This document shows, piece by piece, positions 45,527 through 55,716 of a DNA stretch of 64,000 nt (the first letter of the stretch is position 1; the number at the start of each line of letters is the position of its first letter). The stretch is from Acidimicrobiia bacterium (GTDB lineage Bacteria > Actinomycetota > Acidimicrobiia > Acidimicrobiales > MedAcidi-G1), in assembly GCA_012961035.1 (NCBI GenBank), contig DUAC01000069.1, positions 1 to 64,000 on the forward strand. The letters run 5' to 3'. Under the pieces are notes generated by a model that did not search any database, had not been told where the DNA came from, and was given only the letters and a program-made list of their open reading frames with translations. The position numbers and the translations under genes were made by a program.

Positions 45527-46607
45527 CGTAACGGCTACCCGGACGGTCGGACGCCCGCTGGCCGATCGTCTGGCGGAGCGGATCCGTGCCATGGGTCCGA
45601 TGGCGTTCGAGGCCTGGGTGGAGGCCTGCCTGTACGACCCCGACGGGGGCTTCTACGCCGCCGGTGGTGCAGCCGGCCGACGCGGCGACTTCATCACCTC
45701 ACCCGAGGTGGGCCCCCTGTTCGGAGCGGTCGTCGCCCGCTGGTTGGACGCTTCCTGGGAGGCCCTGGGTGGACCGTCCGGCTTCACGGTGGTCGAGGCG
45801 GCCGCCGGTGTGGGAACCCTGGCACGCAGCGTCCGTGCGGCCCGCCCCGCCTGCCTGGAGGCCGGCCGGTACGTGATGGTGGAACGGTGCGCCGTGTTGC
45901 GCGACGCACAACCGACCGGTGACGGGTTGTCGTCGCTGGCCGGTCTGGAGGACCTGCCGCCCCGGGGCGGCGACGGGCTTGTGGGCGTGGTGATGGCCAA
46001 CGAGCTGCTGGACAACCTGGCGTTCGGCCTGCTGGAGGCCGTGGACGGTGGCTGGTACGAGGTCCTCGTGGAGGTGGCATCCGAGGGCGCGGACCAGCCC
46101 ATGTTCCAGGAGGTGACCGGCGCCGCCGTCCACCCCCCGGTCGACGTGGCGCCACTGCAGGGCTCCCGGATGCCGGTCCAGGCCGGCGCCCGGCGCTGGG
46201 TGGACAGCGCCCTCGGCGTGCTCTCGGCGGGGTCCGTTCTGGTCATCGACTACGCATCCACCACGGCGGCCCTGGCGGCCCGCCCGCCCGGCGAATGGGT
46301 CCGTACGTACCGGGACCACCAGCGGGGGGGACCGGCGGTTTCGGCCCCCGGCGTCCAGGACGTGACCGTGGAGGTGGCGGTCGACCAGCTCCCACCGGGA
46401 GCCGACACCACCACCCAGGCCGCCTTCCTCCGTGCCAACGGCATCCAGGACCTGGTGGCGGAGGGCCGACGCCGCTGGGCCGAGCTGGCAGGGGTCGGCG
46501 ACCTGGAGGCCCTGCGGGCCCGGAGCCGGATAACCGAGGCCGAGGCGCTACTGGACCCTGATGGCCTGGGTGGCTTCACGGTCCTGGAGTGGCGTGTCGG
46601 CTCCTGA
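45510..46607 (+). CDS. MidA/NDUFAF7-family (DUF185) SAM-dependent methyltransferase
   Basis: 365-residue protein of the family whose mitochondrial member NDUFAF7 symmetrically dimethylates an arginine of the complex I subunit NDUFS2 and is needed for complex I assembly. Visible family features are GPMAFEAWVEACLYDPDGGF near the N-terminus, GRRGDFITSPEVGPLFG, the SAM-binding VVEAAAGVGTLARSV, ANELLDNLAFGLLE and LVIDYA. The start is uncertain: TTG at 45510 overlaps nuoN by 17 bp and gives the full family N-terminus; the ATG at 45591 would cut into it. Location right after nuoN strongly supports a complex I role; the target in bacteria is unproven. Confidence 0.87.
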   Translation: MPSGADVTATRTVGRPLADRLAERIRAMGPMAFEAWVEACLYDPDGGFYAAGGAAGRRGDFITSPEVGPLFGAVVARWLDASWEALGGPSGFTVVEAAAGVGTLARSVRAARPACLEAGRYVMVERCAVLRDAQPTGDGLSSLAGLEDLPPRGGDGLVGVVMANELLDNLAFGLLEAVDGGWYEVLVEVASEGADQPMFQEVTGAAVHPPVDVAPLQGSRMPVQAGARRWVDSALGVLSAGSVLVIDYASTTAALAARPPGEWVRTYRDHQRGGPAVSAPGVQDVTVEVAVDQLPPGADTTTQAAFLRANGIQDLVAEGRRRWAELAGVGDLEALRARSRITEAEALLDPDGLGGFTVLEWRVGS

Positions 46608-46632
46608 CCGGCACCGGTCGGCTGACTAGGGT
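46604..46632 (+). promoter_or_regulatory. putative acs promoter
   Basis: A -35-like CTGACC at 46604-46609, a 17-bp spacer, and a -10 TAGGGT at 46627-46632 fit actinobacterial housekeeping promoters. The acs start codon lies about 36 bp further, with AGGGAG at 46656-46661. The upstream end overlaps the methyltransferase stop, so acs is likely a separate transcription unit. Confidence 0.5.
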
Positions 46633-46668
46633 CCGGGCGGCTGACCCGACCCGTCCAGGGAGCGATCG

Positions 46669-48663
<1,995 letters not shown>

Positions 48664-48717
48664 GCCACGCCGACGTTTCCAGGCCCCGACGGCCGGCCGG
48701 CCCTGCCCGGACCGGCG

Positions 48718-49149
48718 GTGCTGGTGGACGTCGACGGCGTCCTGTCGGATGCCTCCGGCCGCCAGCACCTCCTGGCCCGCCAGCCGAGGCCATGGGCGGA
48801 GTTCTTCGAGGCCTCCCTGCATGATCCGCCGATCAGCGAGGGGATCCGCCTCGTGGCCGGTCTGGTGGGCGACCGCGCGATGATCCTCGTGACGGCCCGA
48901 CCGGCCCGGCTGGCCGACACGACCATGGCCTGGATGGAGCGGCACTCGGTGCCATGGGACCTGTTGGTGATGCGTAGTGACGGCGACCACCGCAGTTCAC
49001 CCGAGGCCAAGTCAGATGCCCTGGAGGGCCTGCGGGCCGATGGGTACGAGGTCCAGTTGGCGCTTGACGACGACCCCGGCAACGTACGGATGTACCGGGC
49101 GGCGGGCGTTCCGTCCGTGTACCTGCATTCCGGGTACTACGACCTCTGA
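48718..49149 (+). CDS. HAD-superfamily phosphatase, polynucleotide kinase 3'-phosphatase-like
   Basis: 143-residue stand-alone HAD domain. Motif I is LVDVDGVLSD at the N-terminus, motif II is in VTARPARLADTT, and DDDPGNVRMYRAAGV gives the acidic motif IV. The overall pattern, with WDLLVMRSDGDHRSSPEAK, resembles the phosphatase domain of T4 polynucleotide kinase. A nucleic acid or small-molecule phosphate could be the substrate. There is no in-frame start between the acs stop and GTG 48718, so that start is chosen. It lies 54 bp after acs and may be co-transcribed. Confidence 0.75.
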   Translation: MLVDVDGVLSDASGRQHLLARQPRPWAEFFEASLHDPPISEGIRLVAGLVGDRAMILVTARPARLADTTMAWMERHSVPWDLLVMRSDGDHRSSPEAKSDALEGLRADGYEVQLALDDDPGNVRMYRAAGVPSVYLHSGYYDL

Positions 49150-49243
49150 GCCGCTGCCCGGGCCGCCGGGGGGCGAGGCCAGGCGACGGTCCGGTAGCCG
49201 TACGCTGGGGTGACCCGGCCTTACGAGGAGCCCAACCTTCCCC

Positions 49244-50116
49244 ATGCTGAACACAGCCAAGACCTTCACCCTCCTGGCCCTCCTGGGAGGCCTCTTCATA
49301 GTCGTGGGAGGTGCGATCGGGGGCAACGGCGGGATGGTCTTCGGCCTGGTCCTGGGACTTGTGATGGTGGGCGGTTCCTACTGGTTCAGCGACCGCGTCG
49401 CCATCGCCTCGGCCAAGGCGGTGCCGGCCGATCCTGTCGAGTACCCCATGTACCACCGCATCATGCGGGAGCTCTCGGAGGCGGCGGACCTACCGATGCC
49501 GAGGCTCTACATCACGCCCAACCCGCAGCCGAATGCGTTCGCCACCGGCCGCAATCCCGACCACGCGGCCGTGGCGGTGACCCAGGGGCTGCTCGAGATG
49601 CTGGACATGACCGAGGTCCGGGGGGTGCTGGCCCACGAGCTCATGCACGTCCGCCACCGGGACATCCTCATCGGTTCGGTGGCCGCCACCATCGGCATGG
49701 CCATCACGATGATCGCCCGCATGGCCATGTTCGCGGCCATGTTCGGCGGCGGTGGACGTGACCGGAACCGCAACCCGATGGGCCAGATCGCGTTCGCCAT
49801 CCTCGCTCCGGTGGCGGCCATGATGATCCAGGCGGCGATCAGCCGCAGCCGGGAGTTCCAGGCCGATGCCTCGGCGGCACGCCTGATGGGGGACGGCGAG
49901 CCGTTGGCCCGGGCACTCGAGAAGCTCCAGGTGGCGGCGGGTCGGATCCCGTCCGGTGTCGACCCCAACCAGGCGTCGGCCTACATCGTGGATCCCCTGA
50001 AGGCCCAGGCTTCGGGTCGGGGCGGATCCAGGATGTTCTCCACCCACCCGCCGGCCGAGGAGCGCATCGCCCGCCTGCGCAGCGGGAACTGGGGTCAGGG
50101 TCCGATAGTCGGCTGA
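49244..50116 (+). CDS. htpX: membrane zinc metalloprotease HtpX (M48)
   Basis: 290-residue membrane protease involved in quality control of membrane proteins. Two N-terminal helices (about 7-25 and 29-47) precede the zinc motif HELMH at 131-135, a third helix pair, and the third ligand Glu204 in [22 protein letters not shown] at the C-terminus is typical. The ribosome site is weak (GAGGAG about 15 bases upstream). The gene ends convergent to yajQ. Confidence 0.93.
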   Translation: MLNTAKTFTLLALLGGLFIVVGGAIGGNGGMVFGLVLGLVMVGGSYWFSDRVAIASAKAVPADPVEYPMYHRIMRELSEAADLPMPRLYITPNPQPNAFATGRNPDHAAVAVTQGLLEMLDMTEVRGVLAHELMHVRHRDILIGSVAATIGMAITMIARMAMFAAMFGGGGRDRNRNPMGQIAFAILAPVAAMMIQAAISRSREFQADASAARLMGDGEPLARALEKLQVAAGRIPSGVDPNQASAYIVDPLKAQASGRGGSRMFSTHPPAEERIARLRSGNWGQGPIVG

Positions 50117-50130
50117 ATGCCCTCCGGGTG

Positions 50131-50619
50131 TCAGTCCCGGAAGTTGTTGAACTGCAGTGGGATGCCCAGGTCGGCTTCCTTCAGGGCGGCGATGACATCC
50201 TGCAGGGCGTCGCGCTTCTTGGCCGTCACCCTGACCTGTTCTCCCTGTGTCTGGGACTGCACGCCCTTCAGGCCCAGGTCCTTGATGGTCCGGTTGACCG
50301 ACCTGGCCCTGTCGGAGTCGATGCCGGCCTGGAGGCTGGCGAGCTGTCGTGATCGTGCACCGCTGGCCTCCTCGACCTTCCCCCAGTCCAGGGACTTGAG
50401 CGACACCTTGCGTCGCACCAGCTTCTCCTCCAGCACCACCACGAGGGCGGCGAGGCGATCCTCGGTGGAGGACTCCAACTTGATGGCGCCGTCCTGGAGT
50501 TCGACGATGGATTCGGTGCCCTTGAAGTCGAACCTGGTGTTGATCTCGCGGGCGGCCTGGTCAACCGCATTACGGACCTCCTGGAGGTCGATCTCGGACA
50601 CGACGTCGAAGCTGGGCAT
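50131..50619 (-). CDS. yajQ: YajQ family nucleotide-binding protein
   Basis: 162-residue cytosolic protein of the YajQ family, members of which bind nucleotides, including cyclic di-GMP in some bacteria. The N-terminal MPSFDVVSEIDLQEVRNAVD, INTRFDFKGT, VNRTIKDLGLKGVQ and RVTAKKRDALQDVIA segments are diagnostic. Exact role here is not known. It is transcribed towards htpX. Confidence 0.93.
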   Translation of the reverse strand: MPSFDVVSEIDLQEVRNAVDQAAREINTRFDFKGTESIVELQDGAIKLESSTEDRLAALVVVLEEKLVRRKVSLKSLDWGKVEEASGARSRQLASLQAGIDSDRARSVNRTIKDLGLKGVQSQTQGEQVRVTAKKRDALQDVIAALKEADLGIPLQFNNFRD

Positions 50620-50683
50620 GCGCGCACCCTACCGGTAGGAGTTGGCCGGGTCGGTGGTCCGGGTGGGTATCCTCCGGTCTTGA

Positions 50684-50765
50684 GGGTCGGTGCCCGAGTG
50701 GCCAAAGGGAACGGGCTGTAAACCCGTCGGCAACGCCTACGGAGGTTCAAATCCTCCTCGGCCCA
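50684..50765 (+). tRNA. tRNA-Tyr (GTA anticodon)
   Basis: 82-base class II tRNA. Acceptor GGGTCGG pairs with TCGGCCC (two G-U pairs), anticodon stem ACGGG/CCCGT encloses loop CTGTAAA with anticodon GTA at 50718-50720, a long variable arm is present, and the T arm is GGAGG-TTCAAAT-CCTCC. The 3' CCA is not encoded. Confidence 0.93.
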
Positions 50766-50788
50766 CGTGTGATGTCGCGAGGCATCAG

Positions 50789-50820
50789 GAACCCCCCGAA
50801 CCCTCAGGTCCGGGGGGTTC
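50789..50820 (+). terminator. terminator-like hairpin after tRNA-Tyr
   Basis: A perfect 10-bp stem GAACCCCCCG / CGGGGGGTTC with a 12-base loop lies 23 bp after the tRNA. The U-run is poor (TGCATGT). It also lies beyond the end of the minus-strand acetyltransferase gene and may serve both directions. Confidence 0.65.
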
Positions 50821-50865
50821 TGCATGTCCCGGCTGTTGTCCGATCGCCCTACCGGTGGGGGTCGG

Positions 50866-51357
50866 TCAGGTGTCGAATACGAGCTGCATGACGGTGACGT
50901 CCTGCCAGCGTCCGAACTTGCGACCCACCTGACGCTCGACGCCGACCTCGGTGAACCCGTGCTTGGCGTGCAGGGCCATGCTGGCGGTGTTGCCGCCACC
51001 GATCCTGGCTATGACGGAGTGGAATCCGCTCGTCCGGGTCACATCCAGCAGTGCGCCCAGGAGCCTGTCGGCGATGCCCAGACCCCGGTGTCCGGCCTGC
51101 ACGTAGATCGAGTCCTCCACGGTGCTGCGGTAGGCGGCCCGTTCCCTGTACTGGGACAACGATGCGAACCCGGCCACCTCGCCATCCACCTCGGCCACCA
51201 GCACGCTGAACGCCCCGGACCGTTCGGCCAGCCACTCCACCTGGGCCTCCCGGCTCCGCTCGACCAGGTCGAACGTGGCGACGGAGGACATGACCTCATG
51301 GTTGTAGATGGCCCGGATCGCCTCGGCGTCGGCGGGCCCGGCGAGGCGGATCTCCAT
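50866..51357 (-). CDS. GNAT-family N-acetyltransferase (phosphinothricin acetyltransferase-like)
   Basis: 163-residue acetyl-CoA-dependent acetyltransferase. The N-terminus (ADAEAIRAIYNHEVMSSVATFD) resembles the PAT/Bar and YncA/MnaT subgroup, which acetylate amino acids such as methionine sulfoximine, phosphinothricin or methionine sulfone. The acetyl-CoA site is VQAGHRGLGIADRLLGALL. The natural substrate cannot be told. It is a single minus-strand gene in a plus-strand RNA gene block. Confidence 0.85.
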   Translation of the reverse strand: MEIRLAGPADAEAIRAIYNHEVMSSVATFDLVERSREAQVEWLAERSGAFSVLVAEVDGEVAGFASLSQYRERAAYRSTVEDSIYVQAGHRGLGIADRLLGALLDVTRTSGFHSVIARIGGGNTASMALHAKHGFTEVGVERQVGRKFGRWQDVTVMQLVFDT

Positions 51358-51490
51358 GGTTCGACGGTACTCCGCTGCCGTCCACCGTCGTGCTGCCGGA
51401 TCGCCCTGCGACTACGCCTGGCGGGCCGTGGACGGTGGGAAATCCATGATCCCGTGGCATCCTTGTGCCCGGTCATCGCGAGGTGGTCGA

Positions 51491-51563
51491 GCTCCCTTAG
51501 CTCAGTCGGCAGAGCGTCTCCATGGTAAGGAGAAGGTCGACAGTTCGATTCTGTCAGGGAGCT
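51491..51563 (+). tRNA. tRNA-Thr (GGT anticodon)
   Basis: 73-base tRNA: acceptor GCTCCCT/AGGGAGC, anticodon stem TCTCC/GGAGA enclosing ATGGTAA with GGT at 51524-51526, and T arm GACAG-TTCGATT-CTGTC. The discriminator is T, and CCA is not encoded. tRNA-Met starts 4 bp after it. Confidence 0.95.
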
Positions 51564-51567
51564 CGCT

Positions 51568-51641
51568 GGCGACGTAGCTCAGCTGGTGAGAGCGCTCGAC
51601 TCATAATCGAGAGGTCGACAGTTCGAATCTGTCCGTCGCTA
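51568..51641 (+). tRNA. tRNA-Met, elongator (CAT anticodon)
   Basis: 74-base tRNA: acceptor GGCGACG/CGTCGCT with a G-U first pair, anticodon stem CTCGA/TCGAG enclosing CTCATAA with CAT at 51602-51604. The anticodon stem lacks the three G-C pairs of initiator tRNA. The close match to actinobacterial elongator tRNA-Met makes tRNA-Ile2 (modified CAT) unlikely. Confidence 0.9.
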
Positions 51642-51718
51642 CAAGCATCGGTTCGTCGGTGGCGGACGGTGGGAGAGCAGGACCCGCTCCGGCGGGCAGT
51701 CTAAGGAGCGAGGCCGAC

Positions 51719-51880
51719 ATGGCATCCGACAAGCGAGTACAGGTCACCCTGGAGTGCCAGGGCTGCAGGCGCAGGAACTACATCACCACCAAGTCCAAGG
51801 TGAACACCCGCGAGCGCATCGAACTCAAGAAGTTCTGCCGTTGGTGCAGGAGCCACGTGGACCACAAGGAGACGCGCTGA
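51719..51880 (+). CDS. rpmG: 50S ribosomal protein L33
   Basis: 53-residue large-subunit protein beginning MASDKRVQVTLECQGCRRRN. Two zinc-type Cys pairs, CQGC and CRWC, make it the zinc-binding (C+) form. YITTKSKVNTRERIELKKFC is the family core. The ATG follows AAGGAG by about 11 bases. Position between tRNA-Met and tRNA-Trp/secE is conserved in Actinobacteria. Confidence 0.96.
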   Translation: MASDKRVQVTLECQGCRRRNYITTKSKVNTRERIELKKFCRWCRSHVDHKETR

Positions 51881-52018
51881 GCGTCCCCTGCTGCTCGTCC
51901 TACGACCGGCCGGAGGGCCGTGCCGCCGGCCTATTACACCAAGGGATGCCTTGGCGCCGCTGCTAGTCTGCGGCCCTACCGCCCACCGATTCCGACTTCG
52001 GGACGTAGGTCGGGACCC

Positions 52019-52092
52019 AGGGCAGTGGCTCAATTGGCTAGAGCACCGGTCTCCAAAACCGGCGGTTGAGGGTTCGAGTCCCTCCTGCCCTG
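52019..52092 (+). tRNA. tRNA-Trp (CCA anticodon)
   Basis: 74-base tRNA: acceptor AGGGCAG/CTGCCCT, anticodon stem CCGGT/ACCGG enclosing CTCCAAA with CCA at 52053-52055, T arm GAGGG-TTCGAGT-CCCTC, discriminator G. A small hairpin CCAAGG-GATG-CCTTGG at 51939-51954 lies upstream. secE follows within 100 bp, as in other Actinobacteria. Confidence 0.95.
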
Positions 52093-52190
52093 CAAGACCG
52101 GTAATGGTGTCATTCGTTCCGTGGGGCGCGTGTCGTCCCATCCGCTAATAGCCTGACCCACCGTCCGAGTACGCGATCCGAGGCCTGACC

Positions 52191-52487
52191 ATGTCCATGA
52201 ACCGCGAGCAGAAGCGCATGCTGCAGCGCCAGGGAGAGGTCGACGCCGACGGCGAGCCGATCCGCCAGCGTCGCCAGCAGCAGCAGCGTCCTGCCGAGGA
52301 GCGGACCGGGTTCGTCCAGTTCGGTCGGGAGGTCCGGGCCGAACTACGCAAGGTGGCATGGCCTTCGCGTTCCGAGACCGGCAACTACACGACGGTCGTG
52401 ATCATCACAATCATCGTCATCACGCTCGTGGTGGCCAGTCTCGACTGGATCTTTTCCGAATCCGTCCTGGAGTTGTTCGACGTCTGA
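52191..52487 (+). CDS. secE: preprotein translocase subunit SecE
   Basis: 98-residue single-helix subunit of the Sec translocon. The N-terminus is polar and Gln/Arg-rich; the conserved FGREVRAELRKVAWPSRSET precedes one transmembrane helix at about 68-90. The ATG at 52191 (or at 52197) starts it. The stop overlaps the nusG ATG by one base, so the two are translationally coupled. Confidence 0.94.
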   Translation: MSMNREQKRMLQRQGEVDADGEPIRQRRQQQQRPAEERTGFVQFGREVRAELRKVAWPSRSETGNYTTVVIITIIVITLVVASLDWIFSESVLELFDV

Positions 52488-53305
52488 TGAGCACCACCGA
52501 AGAATCCGAGGTCACCACCGATGCGGCCGATGACGCCGCTGACCTCCTGCCCACCGGCACGGTGGTCCAGGCCGAGCCGATCGTGGAGGAACTGCCCGAG
52601 GGCGGCCTGACGTCCGAGGCGGCGGCTGAGATGCTGCCGAGCGGCGATGCCGCTGACGAGCCCTCCGAGCCGGATCCACCCACCGTTGATGTCGAGGTGC
52701 TGGACGAGGACGACCTCTTCGACGTCGACGAGCCGGCCCCGAAGCGCGAGAGCGCGTTCGACCGCCCGGGAAACTGGTACGTGGTCCATACCCAGTCCGG
52801 TTACGAGAAGAAGGTCCGCCAGAACCTCCAGGCCCGCGCCGCCTCGATGCACCTCGAGGACCGGATCCTCGAGGTCGAGATCCCGATGGAGGACGTCGAC
52901 GAGTTCCGGAACGGCAAGAAGGTCACGGTCTCGAAGAAGGTCTTCCCCGGCTACCTGCTGGTGCGCTGCTACCTGGACGACGAGGCATGGGGAGCCATTC
53001 GCGACACGCCCGGCATCGTCAACTTCGTCGGTGCCGGCGGCAAGCCGTCCCGGTTGGGTCGGCGCGAGGTCGAGACCTTCCTCCCCGTTGCCGACGAGAG
53101 CCATGACGTTGTTCCGAAGCGGTCAAAGGCCAGGTTCGGCTACGACGTCGGCGAGACGGTCCGGGTGAAGGAGGGTCCGTTCGCTGACTTCTCCGGTGCC
53201 ATCGTCGAGATAAACGAGGACCAGCTGAAGGTCAAGGTCCTTGTGAACATCTTCGGCCGGGAGACCCCGGTCGAGCTGGAGTTCGCGCAGGTGGCCCAGC
53301 TGTAG
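52487..53305 (+). CDS. nusG: transcription antitermination/pausing factor NusG
   Basis: Binds RNA polymerase and couples it to Rho or to ribosomes. The NGN domain (about 95-190) starts NWYVVHTQSGYEKKVRQNL and includes KKVFPGYLLVRC; the KOW domain is GETVRVKEGPFADFSGAIVE. A strongly acidic N-terminal extension of about 90 residues precedes the NGN domain, as in other actinobacterial NusG, for 272 residues in all. The ATG overlaps the secE stop; longer open frames are shadows. Confidence 0.96.
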   Translation: MSTTEESEVTTDAADDAADLLPTGTVVQAEPIVEELPEGGLTSEAAAEMLPSGDAADEPSEPDPPTVDVEVLDEDDLFDVDEPAPKRESAFDRPGNWYVVHTQSGYEKKVRQNLQARAASMHLEDRILEVEIPMEDVDEFRNGKKVTVSKKVFPGYLLVRCYLDDEAWGAIRDTPGIVNFVGAGGKPSRLGRREVETFLPVADESHDVVPKRSKARFGYDVGETVRVKEGPFADFSGAIVEINEDQLKVKVLVNIFGRETPVELEFAQVAQL

Positions 53306-53455
53306 GGGTGACCGGCACCACCGACGGCACGGGTTGCCGATCGCGGTGTGTCGCACCAGACTTGTACCTTCCCCCGATAGATCCCCGCCGATCGATGTCC
53401 AGGAACAGACGTTCCGGGCCTGATGGCACCGACCACGAGACACGAGTAGAGAACG

Positions 53456-53881
53456 ATGGCTAAGAAGAAGGTCCTCACGGTCGTGAAGATCCAGATCCCT
53501 GCGGGCCAGGCTTCGCCGGCCCCGCCGGTCGGAACCGCCCTGGGCCCGCACGGTGTGGCGATCATGGACTTCTGCAAGGAGTACAACGCCAGGACCGAGG
53601 ACAAGCGCGGCCAGATCGTCCCGGTCGAGATCTCCATATACGAGGACCGGTCCTTCACGTTCGTGACCAGGACCCCTCCCACCTCGTTCCTGATCCGTCA
53701 GGCGGCAGGCCTGGACAAGGCGTCGGACAACCCCGGTCGTGAAGAGGCCGGGTCGATCACCTGGGACCAGGTGACCGAGATCGCCGAGGCCAAGATGCCG
53801 GACCTGAACGCCATCGACATCGAGGGCGCCAGGATGCAGGTGGCGGGAACCGCACGGAGCATGGGCATAGCGGTCGCCTGA
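53456..53881 (+). CDS. rplK: 50S ribosomal protein L11
   Basis: 141-residue protein of the GTPase-associated centre, target of thiopeptides and needed for the stringent response. The N-terminus [20 protein letters not shown] and the C-terminal [20 protein letters not shown] are typical. Start ATG with an upstream GAG-rich site. It follows nusG after 150 bp. Confidence 0.97.
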   Translation: MAKKKVLTVVKIQIPAGQASPAPPVGTALGPHGVAIMDFCKEYNARTEDKRGQIVPVEISIYEDRSFTFVTRTPPTSFLIRQAAGLDKASDNPGREEAGSITWDQVTEIAEAKMPDLNAIDIEGARMQVAGTARSMGIAVA

Positions 53882-54005
53882 GGGCCGGACTGCACGCAAC
53901 CACAGATCGAATCGAAGGTCGCCACCCGAGGGTGGTTCCGGGACAGGGGAGTACCTCGCCCCGCTGGAGGAAACGACCGAGCCGAGGGAGCCGGGAGTAG
54001 GCGAA

Positions 54006-54701
54006 ATGGGTAGTACGGGCAAGCACTACAAGGATGCGATCACGCGGTACGACCGGAACCAGGCGTATTCGGGTTCCGAGGCACTGGAGTTGGCGGCGTC
54101 GCTGGCTGGTGGGAAGTTCAACGAGGGCATCGACCTGGTCGTCAGGCTGAGCGTGGATCCGCGTAAGGCCGAGGAGATGATCCGTGGCACCGTCGCCCTA
54201 CCGGCCGGAACCGGTCGGGACGTGCGTGTCGCCGTGTTCGCCCAGGGCGAGGCCGCTGCGGCCGCCCGTGAGGCCGGCGCCGACCATGTCGGGGCCGAGG
54301 AACTGGCCGCCGAGGTGGAGGGCGGCATGCTGGACTTCGACGTGGCCATCGCCACGCCGGACATGATGCCGACCGTTGGCAAGTTGGGCCGTTCCCTCGG
54401 CCCGCGGGGCCTGATGCCCAACCCGAAGTCCGGCACCGTGACCGATGACGTCGCCAAGGCCGTCACCGAGTTCAAGGGCGGCAAGGTGGAGTTCCGCACC
54501 GACCGGTACGGCAATGTCCACCTGCCCATCGGGAAGGCGGGCTTCGAGGCCTCCGACCTGGCGGCGAACCTGGCTGCCGCTGTGGAGGAGTTGAATCGCC
54601 TCAAGCCGTCGTCGGCCAAGGGCCGCTACTTCAGGAAGGTGTCGGTCTCCTCCACGATGGGTCCCGGCATCAGGATCGATCCTGGGCGGGTCGACGAGTA
54701 G
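54006..54701 (+). CDS. rplA: 50S ribosomal protein L1
   Basis: 231-residue protein of the L1 stalk and, in many bacteria, translational repressor of the rplK-rplA mRNA. GRSLGPRGLMPNPKSGTVT and GNVHLPIGKAGF are the family signatures. It follows rplK after 124 bp. This gap holds a small CCACC-CGAG-GGTGG hairpin but no clear promoter. Confidence 0.97.
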   Translation: MGSTGKHYKDAITRYDRNQAYSGSEALELAASLAGGKFNEGIDLVVRLSVDPRKAEEMIRGTVALPAGTGRDVRVAVFAQGEAAAAAREAGADHVGAEELAAEVEGGMLDFDVAIATPDMMPTVGKLGRSLGPRGLMPNPKSGTVTDDVAKAVTEFKGGKVEFRTDRYGNVHLPIGKAGFEASDLAANLAAAVEELNRLKPSSAKGRYFRKVSVSSTMGPGIRIDPGRVDE

Positions 54702-54712
54702 TAGAAGGTCGT

Positions 54713-54731
54713 GCGCCCCGGTCGGGGGCGC
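54713..54731 (+). terminator. hairpin after rplA
   Basis: GCGCCCC / GGGGCGC with loop GGTCG, 12 bp after the rplA stop. There is no U-run, so termination would be partial; it may instead fold as part of the rplJ leader. Confidence 0.45.
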
Positions 54732-54799
54732 GGGTGGTGCCGATGGGCGCCGCCGATATCCTGACCAACACAATCGACACGCTCACCGAAGACCTCCGG

Positions 54800-55003
54800 G
54801 TTGCGCCCCGTGCGCAGAACGAGTTCCGGTGCCGTCAGATCCACGGATCACGGCGCAGGTACCGCCCGAGCAGGGGAGTCCTCCTGATCGGAGCCGGGTC
54901 CTCCCGGCCCTGGTCTCCGGTGCGTGTGGCCGGCTTCGGCCGGCGACAGCCATAGAGACCAGCGGCGGCATCCACCGCCTACCGAGAAGACGAATGAGGA
55001 GGT
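54800..55003 (+). ncRNA. probable ribosomal L10 leader upstream of rplJ
   Basis: The 308-bp space between rplA and rplJ has no gene. Its 3' two-thirds is rich in inverted segments and contains AGAGACCAG with a GGCGGC...ACCGCC pair, resembling the L10(L12)4 binding leader found before rplJL in many bacteria. This RNA would let L10 repress its own translation. The exact ends are a guess, and the assignment rests on position and general features. Confidence 0.5.
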
Positions 55004-55009
55004 GTGAGC

Positions 55010-55714
55010 GTGGGGGAGCCCCGAGCTGACAAGGTCGCGGTAGTCGACGAGGTTCGAGAGAAGTTGTCGGCCAGCGATACTGCGATCCTGACCGAGTATC
55101 GAGGTCTTGACGTTCCGGCCATGGCCGAACTTCGCAAGGCACTTCGCGAGGCCGGCGGTGAGTACAAGGTGTACAAGAACACCCTCGTCCGCCTGGCCGT
55201 CGACGAGCTGGGCCTCGAGCTGGAGGACCTGTTGACCGGCCCCACCGCGATCGCCTTCATAGGTGAACGGCCGGATGGTTCGGCCGGTGATCCAGTGTCC
55301 ATCGCCAAGGCCCTGAAGGACTTCGCGAAGGCAAACGAGGCGTTGGTCATCAAGGGTGGCCTGCTGGACGAGAAGCGCCTCACGGTGGAGGAGATCCTGG
55401 CCCTGGCCGAGATCGCCCCCCGCGACGAGTTGCTGGCCATGTTGGCCGGGGCGCTGGCTGCTCCGATGCAGCAGTTCGCCGCACTCCTGAACGCCCTTCC
55501 CCAGAACCTGGCGTATGGGCTGCAGGCCCTGATCGACGAGGGCGGTGCGCCCGGCGCTCCGGCATCCGTCGAGGCGCCCGCTGCCGACGAAGCCGATGCG
55601 GAGGTCGCTGAAGAGGCGCCCGCCGTTGACGAAGCCGATGCGGAGGTCGCTGAAGAGGCGCCCGCCGTTGACGAAGCCACCGACACCGAAAACGACAACG
55701 AGGAAGAGGAGTGA
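55010..55714 (+). CDS. rplJ: 50S ribosomal protein L10, with extended acidic tail
   Basis: Base of the L7/L12 stalk. The core ([44 protein letters not shown]) fills about 165 residues. The GTG at 55010 is preferred because AGGAGG lies seven bases upstream; the GTG at 55004 is too close. The C-terminal tail of about 50 residues is Ala/Glu/Asp-rich and contains a perfect 14-residue duplication ([14 protein letters not shown] twice). Total 234 residues, longer than the usual 165-190. Confidence 0.95.
   Translation: MGEPRADKVAVVDEVREKLSASDTAILTEYRGLDVPAMAELRKALREAGGEYKVYKNTLVRLAVDELGLELEDLLTGPTAIAFIGERPDGSAGDPVSIAKALKDFAKANEALVIKGGLLDEKRLTVEEILALAEIAPRDELLAMLAGALAAPMQQFAALLNALPQNLAYGLQALIDEGGAPGAPASVEAPAADEADAEVAEEAPAVDEADAEVAEEAPAVDEATDTENDNEEEE
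55589..55672 (+). repeat. perfect 42-bp tandem repeat (two copies) in rplJ
   Basis: Two identical 42-bp units, 55589-55630 and 55631-55672, encode 14 residues each in the acidic tail of L10. The unit is a multiple of three, so copy number can change without a frameshift. Confidence 0.93.
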
Positions 55715-55716
55715 CC

